A stretch of 35,576 nucleotides of DNA from Gammaproteobacteria bacterium (GTDB lineage: Bacteria; Pseudomonadota; Gammaproteobacteria; Pseudomonadales; Cellvibrionaceae): contig SYDJ01000144.1 in the NCBI GenBank assembly GCA_005801205.1, positions 1 to 35,576 on the forward strand. Reading direction: 5' to 3'. Below, in pieces: positions 1-6,948 of the stretch; positions within the stretch are counted from its first letter, which is position 1; every line of letters starts with the position of its first letter. A program made the position numbers and the translations under genes. Below the pieces are notes generated by a model that had not been told where the DNA came from, did no database searches, and saw only the letters and a program-made list of their open reading frames with translations.

Positions 1-1
1 G

Positions 2-76
2 ATCGAAGCCAAAGCCTTACGCAAATTGCGTCACCCATCGCGCTCCGATCATTTGCGCAGCTTCTTAGACGACTAG
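2..76 (+). CDS. rpoD: RNA polymerase sigma-70 factor RpoD, C-terminal end (partial)
   Basis: Only the last 24 codons are inside the window, reading through from before base 1 to a TAG at 74-76. The visible residues end in LRKLRHPSRSDHLRSFLDD, which is nearly the same as the extreme C terminus of proteobacterial housekeeping sigma-70 (region 4.2, the helix-turn-helix that reads the -35 element, followed by the short tail). Family identity is therefore clear although the body of the protein is missing. A strong terminator follows at 121-153. A tRNA-Ile2 gene next to rpoD is also known from pseudomonads and E. coli, which supports the call. Confidence 0.93.
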   Translation: MEAKALRKLRHPSRSDHLRSFLDD

Positions 77-120
77 ATAGGAAAAGATAATTAATCATTT
101 TTTGATTAATTAATCGCCAA

Positions 121-153
121 AATAAAACCCGCCATGTGCGGGTTTTATTTTTT
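121..153 (+). terminator. Rho-independent terminator of rpoD
   Basis: A perfect 12-bp stem, AATAAAACCCGC paired with GCGGGTTTTATT, closes a 5-nt loop (CATGT) and is followed by a run of T. It starts 45 bp after the rpoD stop codon and separates rpoD from the tRNA gene. Confidence 0.93.
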
Positions 154-264
154 AGACCTATCAACAAGTTACAGGCTTTCTTATTCCCCGCTTAAGGCTA
201 TAGCCACATACAAAACAAGTCTCTATAATGCGCCTCCTGCGCGCTGTGACGCACATTTTTTTCA

Positions 265-341
265 GGGCCTATAGCTCAGTTGGTTAGAGCATCCGACTCA
301 TAATCGGCAGGTCCCCAGTTCAAGTCTGGGTGGGCCCACCA
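265..341 (+). tRNA. tRNA-Ile2 with CAU anticodon (lysidine-type)
   Basis: A 77-nt cloverleaf with acceptor stem GGGCCTA/TGGGCCC (one T-G pair), D-loop AGCTCAGTTGGTTAGAGC, anticodon loop CTCATAA with CAT at 299-301, T-arm CCCAG TTCAAGT CTGGG, and an encoded CCA end at 339-341. CAT could be Met or Ile2. The acceptor stem and T-arm resemble gammaproteobacterial tRNA-Ile2 rather than elongator or initiator tRNA-Met, and the position after rpoD matches ileX in E. coli. C34 would then be modified to lysidine by TilS to read AUA. The outermost anticodon-stem pair (T292-C308) is a mismatch, which is slightly unusual. Confidence 0.92.
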
Positions 342-352
342 TATACAGCAAG

Positions 353-386
353 GCTTTCAAGGTAAGCACCCGCTTATCTTGAAAGC
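353..386 (+). terminator. Stem-loop downstream of tRNA-Ile2, probable transcript end or processing hairpin
   Basis: A 15-bp stem, GCTTTCAAGGTAAGC with GCTTATCTTGAAAGC (one G-U pair), closes a 4-nt loop (ACCC) 12 nt after the tRNA CCA end. There is no T-run after it, so it may act as a 3' boundary or RNase site rather than a classical intrinsic terminator. The remaining bases up to 526 show nothing else recognisable. Confidence 0.6.
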
Positions 387-526
387 AAATTGCAAAATCA
401 CCGTAAGTAAGGTTTTGGAAGTCTGCAGCCTCCCCGTGCACGCGTCTCGCAATACCCTAACTCATAGGCAGCCAAAACCCCAAGTTAATCGCTTGAGGCC
501 TCTCTCGAAATTAAGCCTTGCATTAA

Positions 527-883
527 TTAGCCCGCCCGCAACAGCTCAAGCTCATGGTCAATAGCTTGAACCACTAAATCGTTTATAGACTTGGCTTGCT
601 TGCCTACATACATGGCAAGCTGAAGGTGGCGTTCTTGGCCTATACGTATGTTAAAACTACCTTTGCAGGGTTTTTCAGGCTCTATTCTGTCTTTAGCACA
701 ATCAGCCAAATAATCTTCTACTGCACCTTCAAAGGCAGCTTGAAGCTCTGCCAAGGTTTGCCCCTCATAACTTACCAGCGGGCGAATGTACTCTAGCTTG
801 CCATACAGACAATTATCTTCAATGCTAGCGACAATGGAGCCGTAGTAGCCCTTGTGGGTCATTAATTCGTTTTTGCCTGCCAT
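527..883 (-). CDS. hicB: HicB-family antitoxin
   Basis: A protein of 118 aa. Residues 1-70 match the HicB N-terminal domain, a degraded RNase H-like fold (MTHKGYYGSIVASIEDN..., then EGAVEDYLADCAK). Residues about 75-115 look like a ribbon-helix-helix DNA-binding tail (FNIRIGQERHLQLAMYVGKQ, then SINDLVVQAI). In HicAB modules HicB binds and blocks the HicA ribonuclease and represses its own promoter. The ATG overlaps the TAA of a hicA-like reading frame just upstream (shared bases within TAATG), which is the usual hicA-hicB order. That partner lacks a normal start region, so this may be an orphan antitoxin. Confidence 0.85.
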   Translation of the reverse strand: MAGKNELMTHKGYYGSIVASIEDNCLYGKLEYIRPLVSYEGQTLAELQAAFEGAVEDYLADCAKDRIEPEKPCKGSFNIRIGQERHLQLAMYVGKQAKSINDLVVQAIDHELELLRAG

Positions 884-1060
884 TACAGGTAGCCCCCTAA
901 TTTCAGTTTCTCGATAACTTGCGCTTTCACGTAGCGTTTTAATTCATTGCTTGGGTGTGGCTTATGGAGGTTAATCATTTCTTCTGGCTTGCCATTGGTA
1001 AACTTTACCCGCGAACCACTGTTTACACCTAGGACAGTTTTGGATTTTCTGACATTGAGA
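883..1060 (-). pseudogene. hicA: hicA toxin remnant, C-terminal part only
   Basis: Reading the minus strand into the TAA at 883-885 gives ...GSRVKFTNGKPEEMINLH followed by KPHPSNELKRYVKAQVIEKL and then KLGGYL. This is the C-terminal half of a HicA mRNA interferase, including the GS-x-x-x-F strand and the HKPHPSNELKRY segment typical of the double-stranded-RNA-binding-like fold. Upstream the frame stays open for only about 40 codons before a stop and has no ATG, GTG or TTG in a sensible place, and the expected N-terminal helix is not recognisable in any frame. I read it as truncated or frame-disrupted. A non-canonical start cannot be fully excluded. From 1061 to 1236 I see nothing else. Confidence 0.65.
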
Positions 1061-1236
1061 TGCCACGCTGAATACTGAGTGTGAGCAAGTATTTAATTAG
1101 AGTGCCCATAGCACGTACGATAAGCTGTATAAAGCAATGCTCTAAAGCCAATGCGCATCACGCTATTGAAGGCAACGCCATAGCGCGCACATAATTCAGA
1201 CCACATCCCCACCCATCCCCCATCAAGGAGTTAACC

Positions 1237-1665
1237 ATGGCCAGCACACGACTAGAACCTTATTTGTTTTTCAGCGGGCACTGCGAAGAAGCACTGGCGT
1301 TTTACCGCACAGTCTTAGGCGCAGAAGTGACCTATATGATGCGCTACAGCGACAGCCCAGAAGCCACACCACCAGGTATGCTCGCCCCGGGCTTTGAAAA
1401 TAAAGTGATGCACGCTACTTTCACCATAGGTGGCAACACACTTATGGCATCAGATGGTTGCGATGACAAAACAAACTTCAGCGGCTTTAAGCTTTCGCTC
1501 TCACTGCCAACCCAAGCAGAAACTGAACGCGCGTTTAATTTATTAGCCGAAGGCGGCAGCATACAAATGCCACTCGCAAAAACCTTTTGGTCGCCCAGCT
1601 TCGGCATGCTCACAGATCGTTTTGGGCTGGGGTGGATGGTGAGTGTTGAGGATGAGCAGGGGTAA
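1237..1665 (+). CDS. VOC-superfamily protein of the PhnB/YjdN type
   Basis: A protein of 142 aa preceded by a clear ribosome-binding site (AAGGAG, 1225-1230). It starts with the pattern typical of the PhnB-like '3-demethylubiquinone methyltransferase' domain: YLFFSGHCEEALAFYRTVLG, then GFENKVMHATFTIGGNTLMA, and ends FGMLTDRFGLGWMV. The fold is a pair of beta-alpha-beta-beta-beta units (glyoxalase/bleomycin-resistance superfamily). Despite the family name, most members have no proven methyltransferase activity and their substrates are unknown. The gene stands alone: a terminator follows, and the upstream gene points away. Confidence 0.85.
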   Translation: MASTRLEPYLFFSGHCEEALAFYRTVLGAEVTYMMRYSDSPEATPPGMLAPGFENKVMHATFTIGGNTLMASDGCDDKTNFSGFKLSLSLPTQAETERAFNLLAEGGSIQMPLAKTFWSPSFGMLTDRFGLGWMVSVEDEQG

Positions 1666-1697
1666 GCTCAATAAAGCTAGATAATTTTTTAGCGCTT

Positions 1698-1735
1698 AAA
1701 AAGCAGATTAAAAATTTGATCTGCTTTTTGCTTTA
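1698..1735 (+). terminator. Rho-independent terminator of the VOC gene
   Basis: A perfect 11-bp stem, AAAAAGCAGAT with ATCTGCTTTTT, closes a 10-nt loop and is followed by GCTTT. It begins 32 bp after the stop codon. Confidence 0.85.
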
Positions 1736-2002
1736 ACGCGTGCGCCCCTCAATCTCTGCATTTAGAGAGTCATACAATAGCCAATTCGCGGCAGTATGAA
1801 TAACCTCGTTAGGCTGACGACGGGTTTTACCGTTAAGCACACGCATTCAAACAACCAATACCCTCCAACCTTTTGAATACACTCAGTATGTGGCGATAAA
1901 ATACCGCTCTCGCAATATCAATGCGTAAAGCCCGTAATCGCACCCTGGAATTAGTAGATAATCCTGTTATTCTAAGACCCTCTATTTTTTTCTTTTTCTT
2001 AT
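1736..2002. other. Intergenic region at the left edge of an AT-rich block
   Basis: No reading frame, RNA gene or convincing repeat is visible. Base composition becomes clearly AT-richer towards 1980-2002, where a T-rich run leads straight into the methyltransferase start without a Shine-Dalgarno sequence. This probably marks the left boundary of the acquired restriction-modification-like block. Confidence 0.4.
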
Positions 2003-3550
2003 ATGCGCCCTCAAATCAAAATCATTGACCTTTTCGCTGGCCCAGGAGGCTTAGGTGAGGGCTTTTCAGCTCTTGTAGATGAAAAAGGTCATCACCCTTT
2101 TTCAATTATTGCGTCTGTAGAAGCAGAAGAAAGCGCACACAAAACATTACAGCTTCGTGCTTTTTTTAGAAAATTTCCCAAAGGAAAAGTGCCCGAAGAA
2201 TATTATCAGTATGTTCGCGGTGAGATTAAGCGTGAAGAACTATTTGCCGCATACTCAGATGAGGCAAAAGCGGCGATTGAAGAAACGCTGGAGAAACCTA
2301 GAATTCTAGGTGAAGATAATACTTATATAGAAAAAGAAATAAAACAGCGATTAAAAGACTACGATGGAAAGAAAGTTGTTATTGGCGGCCCACCATGCCA
2401 AGCCTATTCATTGGTTGGTCGTGCGCGCAACATGGGAAAAACTGACTATGTAGCTAAAGATGACCACCGCCACTTTCTTTACAAAGAATACCTTAACATT
2501 CTTAACATCGTTGAACCGGATGTGTTTGTTATGGAAAATGTAAAGGGTATTTTGTCTGCCACAATTGATGATGAAAAAATATTCCCAAAAATTCTTGAAG
2601 ACCTTAAAAACCCCAGCAAAGCATTAGGCAAACGCGGAAAAAGCAAATACAAGATTTATTCACTGGTAAGGCCAGCTAATGATCCGCTAAATCCAAACTA
2701 TGAAAATATTTCTGACTTTGTTATTAAAGCAGAACAGTATGGTATTCCACAGGCCAGACACAGAGTAATTCTTCTTGGAATAAGAGAAGACAACACCACC
2801 ATCCCATCGATTCTTCAAACCACAGAGCAAGTTAATATTGAAGATGTAATTGGTGACCTTCCCCCATTGAGAAGCGGATTATCAAAAGGCGGAGACGATG
2901 CTGAAAAGTGGAATAGCGTAGCATCTGAAATATTCAAAGAAATGCCACGCCAATTGAAAAACAGTGGTCATGCAAAATTAGCGAAAAGAATAAAAGCTTT
3001 GCAGGCCAACAAACTGAAGAACTTACAACGCGGTAACATATTTTACGCATCCGAAATCACGACAGAGATGAGCGCACCAGAAGAACTCAAAACCTGGTAC
3101 AAGGATGAGAAAATTAAAGGTGTACTTAATTATGAAACCAGAGGTCATATAGTTACAGATTTGGCACGCTACCTCTTTTGTGCTGCATTTGCAGAAGAAA
3201 ATAGTGACCGTGAAAACCCAAACCCAAAAGCTCAGGAGTTCCCAGAGTTTTTAGCACCGAATCATAAAAATTGGGAATCTGGGAAATTTGCAGATCGGTT
3301 TCGGGTGCAAGCGAAAGGCAAATACGCAACCACAATAACTAGCCACATTTCAAAAGATGGGCACTATTTTATTCACTATGATCCACAGCAATGTCGCAGC
3401 CTTACTGTTCGTGAAGCTGCGCGCATACAAACATTTCCTGACAATTATTTTTTTGAAGGAAATCGAACTCAACAGTATGTTCAAGTTGGAAATGCCGTAC
3501 CTCCTTTTCTCGCAAAGCTAATTGCAAAAATAGTGCATGAAGAAATGTAA
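2003..3550 (+). CDS. C5-cytosine DNA methyltransferase (Dcm-type)
   Basis: A protein of 515 aa with all hallmark motifs in order: motif I DLFAGPGGLGEGF (9-21, S-adenosylmethionine binding); motif IV GGPPCQ (128-133, catalytic Cys132); motif VI ENV (178-180); motif VIII QARHRV (250-255); motif IX RSLTVREAARIQTFP (465-479); and motif X QVGNAVPP (494-501). About 200 residues between VIII and IX hold the target-recognition domain. An unusually long insert (about residues 50-120) separates motifs I and IV. It methylates C5 of cytosine in a specific DNA sequence that cannot be predicted here. The gene is AT-rich and ends 2 bp from the end of the convergent GHKL-ATPase/nuclease gene, suggesting a joint restriction-modification or defence role. 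The upstream region is T-rich with no Shine-Dalgarno sequence, so the start is likely but not certain. Confidence 0.95.
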   Translation: MRPQIKIIDLFAGPGGLGEGFSALVDEKGHHPFSIIASVEAEESAHKTLQLRAFFRKFPKGKVPEEYYQYVRGEIKREELFAAYSDEAKAAIEETLEKPRILGEDNTYIEKEIKQRLKDYDGKKVVIGGPPCQAYSLVGRARNMGKTDYVAKDDHRHFLYKEYLNILNIVEPDVFVMENVKGILSATIDDEKIFPKILEDLKNPSKALGKRGKSKYKIYSLVRPANDPLNPNYENISDFVIKAEQYGIPQARHRVILLGIREDNTTIPSILQTTEQVNIEDVIGDLPPLRSGLSKGGDDAEKWNSVASEIFKEMPRQLKNSGHAKLAKRIKALQANKLKNLQRGNIFYASEITTEMSAPEELKTWYKDEKIKGVLNYETRGHIVTDLARYLFCAAFAEENSDRENPNPKAQEFPEFLAPNHKNWESGKFADRFRVQAKGKYATTITSHISKDGHYFIHYDPQQCRSLTVREAARIQTFPDNYFFEGNRTQQYVQVGNAVPPFLAKLIAKIVHEEM

Positions 3551-3552
3551 AT

Positions 3553-5409
3553 TTATTTTTTTATCTGATCGTACATATCTATAAATTCGCGATGATATTG
3601 TTTTGACTGTTCAAGTAGCTCTCTATATGTCTTAACAAAAACCTCACCGGATTTTTCATAAGTTTGTAACTTACTTTGAAACTTACTATCAGATGATTTC
3701 TCACCGCCTACGACATAACAAACCACCGTAGAGAAACCAGAACCAGTAGCAAATTTATCCTTTAGGAAATGCTGATACTCCCAGGCTTGCTCAAGAGCTT
3801 TCTGATCGACTTTATATTTACTTCTTTTTATTTCTATAACGTACAACACCCCTCCCAGCGCATTACTACATAAAAAGTCGATTCTTTTATTTTCTGGCGG
3901 CTGATCCGACTCCAGAAAGCTTTCGGAAAGTAATTTTGAATAGGTTACTTCGTCTCTAAACTCTAATATCCGTGGATCTAAAAGCCAAGAAAACTTCTTT
4001 AAGAAATTATGCAATGTCGGCACCTCCTTGGTATCCATATTCAAATGCTCTTCGAATTTTGTTATTACCTCAATCCTAGCCAAAGCCAAATCACTAATTT
4101 GCTTAGCTTCAATTGCTTTCCAGTCATTCAACAAATCTAGAAACTTTCCAATGTGTTCGGGATCTATATTATCAGCTATTTTAGAGGCGTAATCTTTGAA
4201 AACCTTATTGTCAAATTTATCTATCACATTTGAAATTATTCTTTCAGATTCATCAACACTAATATCAGAATTTTCTAATATAGGGTTAATGATTTTCTGA
4301 CTCAACTCGCGTTCATATGTAGGCATGCCACTCTGCCACTTAAGGATATCTATTTGACTCTTTTTTTCTATATTTTCTTGTTTCAAGCGTGCCCTCTTGA
4401 TTTTCCACTCCCCGCCTATTTTTCTAATTATTTTTTGTAAGTAAGTCTGCAACTCTTTTGTAACATCATGCTCCCAGTTTAGAGAATGCCTATCTGTCGA
4501 TATCAAATCCTCATCCACCTCATCAATAAAGTCTATTTCTAAATATCCAGTAACATAACTATGGAACTGATCTGTATCTCTCAATCCGTAAAAGTCAGCC
4601 ACGTTAACTATTTTACCTCTCGACGTGAGATAAATTCCTTTCATCTCTGTATCTTTAACAGGAGTATCAAGAGTAAATATTTTTCCTTTTATTTTATCCC
4701 AATTTTTATACTCAACCCCAAACTCTACTTTCGGAAACTCCCATTCAAACTGTTTAAGAAAACCATCATACTTCAGCTCATTTGATATCTCTAATGGGTC
4801 AACGCCATTGTGCCTCAGCTCAACCCTAAGAGCATCAAATATAAGGAATTTTTTTGACAAGCCATGAGCTATGTCTGACGTACTAAATTTAGATTTACGT
4901 TTTACATCTCTTAGCCATATTTCAGTCCCATTATTTTTTTGTACTGGAATATTGTGAGATATTATTTTCGGCTTATACGAATTAGAACTTGCACTCTTAA
5001 TATCCTTAATATGCATTGAAAATCTATTTTCTATGCCATCTTTAACAGTACAAATTTCTACCTCATTACATATACCAAAAACAGCTAACTTTCCAAGCCC
5101 CTTTTTTCCAATTGCGCTTCTTCCCTTCGGAGTAAGGCTTGCACCTTGTCGACGCCTATTTCTACCTATTAGCAAATATTTTTCGTTAAGCTCTGAAAAA
5201 GTCATACCCATACCATCATCAGAATAGTAAATTTCTTTAATCTCACCTTGATCTCTAAAATCTATATTAATTTCATCTGAATCAGCATCCCATGAATTAG
5301 ATATTAACTCTGATATCACACTTGGCAACTTTGAATACAATGAAATACCCAAGTGTTCGATAGTATTAGGATCAAATTTAAGTATTAGTTCGGTTGTTGA
5401 CATATTCAT
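3553..5409 (-). CDS. MORC/MutL-type GHKL ATPase fused to a PD-(D/E)XK-like nuclease domain
   Basis: A protein of 618 aa from the second possible start. I chose this ATG because AAGGA sits 7 nt upstream, whereas the longer frame starts inside an inverted repeat with no ribosome-binding site. Residues 20-170 hold a Bergerat ATP-binding fold: E34 and N38 in SELISNSWDAD, D64-x-G-x-G in DDGMGM, and GKKGLGK (101-107). A transducer-like S5 region follows (K/R-rich, ISTDRHSLNW). After a helical middle, the C terminus has RIDFL (D511) and VIEIKR (E526, K528), then QAWEY (541-545). That is a D-x14-E-x-K pattern of a PD-(D/E)XK nuclease, reminiscent of DUF4263/Shedu proteins. MutL/MORC-like ATPases next to C5 methyltransferases are known from comparative genomics as parts of restriction-modification systems. 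I infer an ATP-dependent restriction subunit; the nuclease assignment is less sure than the ATPase. Confidence 0.8.
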   Translation of the reverse strand: MNMSTTELILKFDPNTIEHLGISLYSKLPSVISELISNSWDADSDEINIDFRDQGEIKEIYYSDDGMGMTFSELNEKYLLIGRNRRRQGASLTPKGRSAIGKKGLGKLAVFGICNEVEICTVKDGIENRFSMHIKDIKSASSNSYKPKIISHNIPVQKNNGTEIWLRDVKRKSKFSTSDIAHGLSKKFLIFDALRVELRHNGVDPLEISNELKYDGFLKQFEWEFPKVEFGVEYKNWDKIKGKIFTLDTPVKDTEMKGIYLTSRGKIVNVADFYGLRDTDQFHSYVTGYLEIDFIDEVDEDLISTDRHSLNWEHDVTKELQTYLQKIIRKIGGEWKIKRARLKQENIEKKSQIDILKWQSGMPTYERELSQKIINPILENSDISVDESERIISNVIDKFDNKVFKDYASKIADNIDPEHIGKFLDLLNDWKAIEAKQISDLALARIEVITKFEEHLNMDTKEVPTLHNFLKKFSWLLDPRILEFRDEVTYSKLLSESFLESDQPPENKRIDFLCSNALGGVLYVIEIKRSKYKVDQKALEQAWEYQHFLKDKFATGSGFSTVVCYVVGGEKSSDSKFQSKLQTYEKSGEVFVKTYRELLEQSKQYHREFIDMYDQIKK

Positions 5410-5460
5410 AAATAATTCCTTGTTTAAAAAATAACTCACCCATAAGTGAGTACAATTAAT

Positions 5461-5483
5461 TGACATAAATATTTCTTATGTCA
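5461..5483. promoter_or_regulatory. Inverted repeat upstream of the GHKL-ATPase gene
   Basis: TGACATAA and TTATGTCA form perfect 8-bp arms around a 7-bp AT-only-but-one spacer, 51 bp upstream of the chosen ATPase start. The position suits an operator. No controller (C) protein gene is visible nearby, so the binding partner is unknown. Confidence 0.4.
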
Positions 5484-5610
5484 TTAAAAGTAACTTTTCG
5501 AAAGCACCGAGAGCAAAAGTAAGATCAATGCACTTTAATATTTTTCTTTTAACACGCACAGAGCGATTGTGCCTTAGTAATATGCAATTTGGAAAATACA
5601 GCCTATTACA

Positions 5611-6018
5611 TCAACCAATTGTTAGCTTCGCCAACAATTCATCTGTAGCCTCCAACAATTCGGCAAGCAAGGTTTCATCTACATCCATATAACCTTCATA
5701 TTCAGCTAAATTACGACGCTCATGACAAAGGCCAAATACTCGCACCTGCGTTTTATTAACGCCCGCAGTGTGCACTAAACATTGAAAGACTAGATAACGC
5801 TTATCTGAGCGATAACCCTGTTGGCGCAACGCATATAAGGCAAGCGCATGCGCGGCGTTATAGGCTAAATCAAAACGGCTGGCAAATTTGAGTTGGTTGT
5901 TATGAGCATCTTGCAAACGATCAATTGCGCTGCGCAATAAGCCTGCTGATTCATTGGCATCTGGCGGCTCTTGTTTAAGCCCGCCCGTTTTTACTAGGCT
6001 TTCTAAAAACTCACTCAT
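5611..6018 (-). CDS. HEPN-domain protein, partner of the MNT nucleotidyltransferase
   Basis: A 135-aa all-helical protein. A helix with FDLAYNAAHALALYALRQQG and a later HERRNLAEYEGY segment match HEPN proteins that pair with nucleotidyltransferases, probably the SAV_6107-like group. Classical HepT toxins carry R-N-x3-H-x-Y as the RNase site. Here the equivalent stretch reads RRNLAEYEG without the histidine, so canonical RNase activity is doubtful. The gene starts 14 bp after the MNT gene stop, with GGGAG upstream, so the two are surely co-transcribed. In such pairs the HEPN protein is the toxin or effector and the MNT protein neutralises it by transferring nucleotides. I infer a toxin-antitoxin role with moderate confidence. 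Confidence 0.7.
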   Translation of the reverse strand: MSEFLESLVKTGGLKQEPPDANESAGLLRSAIDRLQDAHNNQLKFASRFDLAYNAAHALALYALRQQGYRSDKRYLVFQCLVHTAGVNKTQVRVFGLCHERRNLAEYEGYMDVDETLLAELLEATDELLAKLTIG

Positions 6019-6032
6019 GGTGATTAATCTCC

Positions 6033-6650
6033 CTATAGGTTATTTACTGAATCAACCTCACCAACAAGGTTAATTCGTGGTTGCTCCATGACTCTGACCA
6101 AAAAATGATTACCGCCGCTGAGTTTAGTTTGAAAATCTTGCGGTGTGTAGAGGGTGGGGTTAATTGTGCGGCCAAGGCTTTCTTCTGCTGCGGCTAGCAA
6201 CTCCATAACGCCGCCGTAAGCTATATCGCTGCCCACCAACATTAAATCTATATCGCTTGCAGAGGTGGCCTCACCTTTAGCGATGGAGCCGTAAATAAAA
6301 GCAGTTAGAAGCTTGCCGGAGAGAGGCTGAAGAGCGTCTTTAATAAGATCGGCAATGCCGAAGGTCTTGCGTGCTATGGCCGTTAGCTCATGGAAAATGG
6401 GGTTCTGGCTGTTAGCCTGATAGTGATTCTGGTTTCCCTGACGTGAGAGCGTAATCAAGCCTGCGCTATGAAGCCGCTCCAGCTCCCTCATAACTGTACC
6501 CTTACCCAAACCAGCGCTGCGCACAATTTCATTGGCAAAGAAGCTTTGATTCGGCCTACCAAACAGCAAGCCAATTACCTTTTGCTGGGTTTTGCTAAAG
6601 AGCGCATCGCTTACCGTTATTGCTTGATTTGCTATTACTTGATTTGTCAT
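6033..6650 (-). CDS. Winged-helix/MNT-type nucleotidyltransferase (HEPN partner, likely autorepressor)
   Basis: A protein of 205 aa with two domains. Residues about 15-80 form a winged helix-turn-helix (QQKVIGLLFGRPNQSFFANE, then GLGKGTVMRELERL). Residues about 105-190 form a minimal nucleotidyltransferase with GSIAKGEATSASDID: G121-S122, then D133 and D135, an exact GS-x10-D-x-D motif. MNT antitoxins of this class modify their HEPN partner (AMPylation in characterised MntA-HepT pairs). The added winged helix suggests that the same protein also represses its operon. A sigma-70-like promoter embedded in a long palindrome lies directly upstream (6668-6711), which fits autoregulation. Confidence 0.8.
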   Translation of the reverse strand: MTNQVIANQAITVSDALFSKTQQKVIGLLFGRPNQSFFANEIVRSAGLGKGTVMRELERLHSAGLITLSRQGNQNHYQANSQNPIFHELTAIARKTFGIADLIKDALQPLSGKLLTAFIYGSIAKGEATSASDIDLMLVGSDIAYGGVMELLAAAEESLGRTINPTLYTPQDFQTKLSGGNHFLVRVMEQPRINLVGEVDSVNNL

Positions 6651-6667
6651 TGCACAACCGCCACAAG

Positions 6668-6711
6668 AGTCCCAATTTGGGTACTATAGGTACCAAATTG
6701 GGACTTTTCAA
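6668..6711 (-). promoter_or_regulatory. MNT/HEPN promoter inside a palindromic operator
   Basis: On the minus strand TTGAAA (6711-6706) and TATAGT (6688-6683) are separated by exactly 17 bp. The perfect 13-bp arms AGTCCCAATTTGG (6668-6680) and its complement (6693-6705) flank the -10 box. Binding of a dimeric repressor here would block the promoter. The winged-helix MNT protein encoded 18 bp downstream is the obvious candidate. The promoter match is seen in the sequence; the regulator is inferred. Confidence 0.65.
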
Positions 6712-6736
6712 GTTTTTTGGCTGATTTATGTATTGT

Positions 6737-6812
6737 CATGTTCGAAAAATCGGATTTTTTGTACATGAGAATCTGCTTATGTCGAAAAAATCGTGTTTTT
6801 CGAACATGAGAA
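6737..6812. repeat. Two tandem near-palindromic units
   Basis: Two units of about 34 bp, 6737-6771 and 6779-6812, align with each other directly and in reverse. Each is a near-palindrome with CATGTTCGAAAAA-type arms; the left arm of unit 1 and the right arm of unit 2 are a perfect 13-bp inverted repeat. A smaller palindrome CATGAG-N6-CTCATG follows at 6804-6821. They lie midway between the divergent MNT/HEPN and hipBA operons and could be operators or a small structured element. Confidence 0.55.
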
Positions 6813-6862
6813 ATTGCTCATGTTTGTTGCGTGTACGTAAAGTAAATATCCTGCATCATTCA

Positions 6863-6934
6863 TTTTGATGCATATATTCATCATTTGTATTGAATATAGT
6901 ATTTTTGATGTATATATTCATCATTATTGATAAT
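6863..6934 (+). promoter_or_regulatory. hipBA control region: two GATG-N8-CATC operators and a probable promoter
   Basis: A 23-bp direct repeat occurs at 6863-6885 and 6903-6925 with one mismatch. Each copy contains an inverted repeat GATG-N8-CATC (6867-6882 and 6907-6922), with centres 40 bp apart, about four helical turns. The 8-bp spacing of half-sites is like that of E. coli HipB operators, although the half-sites differ. TTGATG (6905-6910) and GATAAT (6929-6934), with an 18-bp spacer, form a plausible promoter overlapping the second operator. It would give a very short leader before the hipB start at 6949. Confidence 0.55.
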
Positions 6935-6948
6935 AGATAGCAACCATT

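Noticed and set aside
265-341. tRNA-Ile2 as an attachment site for an integrated island
   Set aside because: No integrase gene and no repeated tRNA 3' end were found in the window.
379-564. 61-aa plus-strand frame after the tRNA
   Set aside because: It begins in the post-tRNA hairpin and runs into the 3' end of hicB; there is no ribosome-binding site and no recognisable sequence.
1800-1850. GTTAGGC motif resembling an integron attC core
   Set aside because: No matching RYYYAAC partner, no imperfect palindrome and no integrase nearby.
5410-5466. 19-residue N-terminal extension of the GHKL ATPase
   Set aside because: The upstream ATG lies in an inverted repeat without a ribosome-binding site, while the downstream ATG has AAGGA at good spacing and begins the conserved fold.
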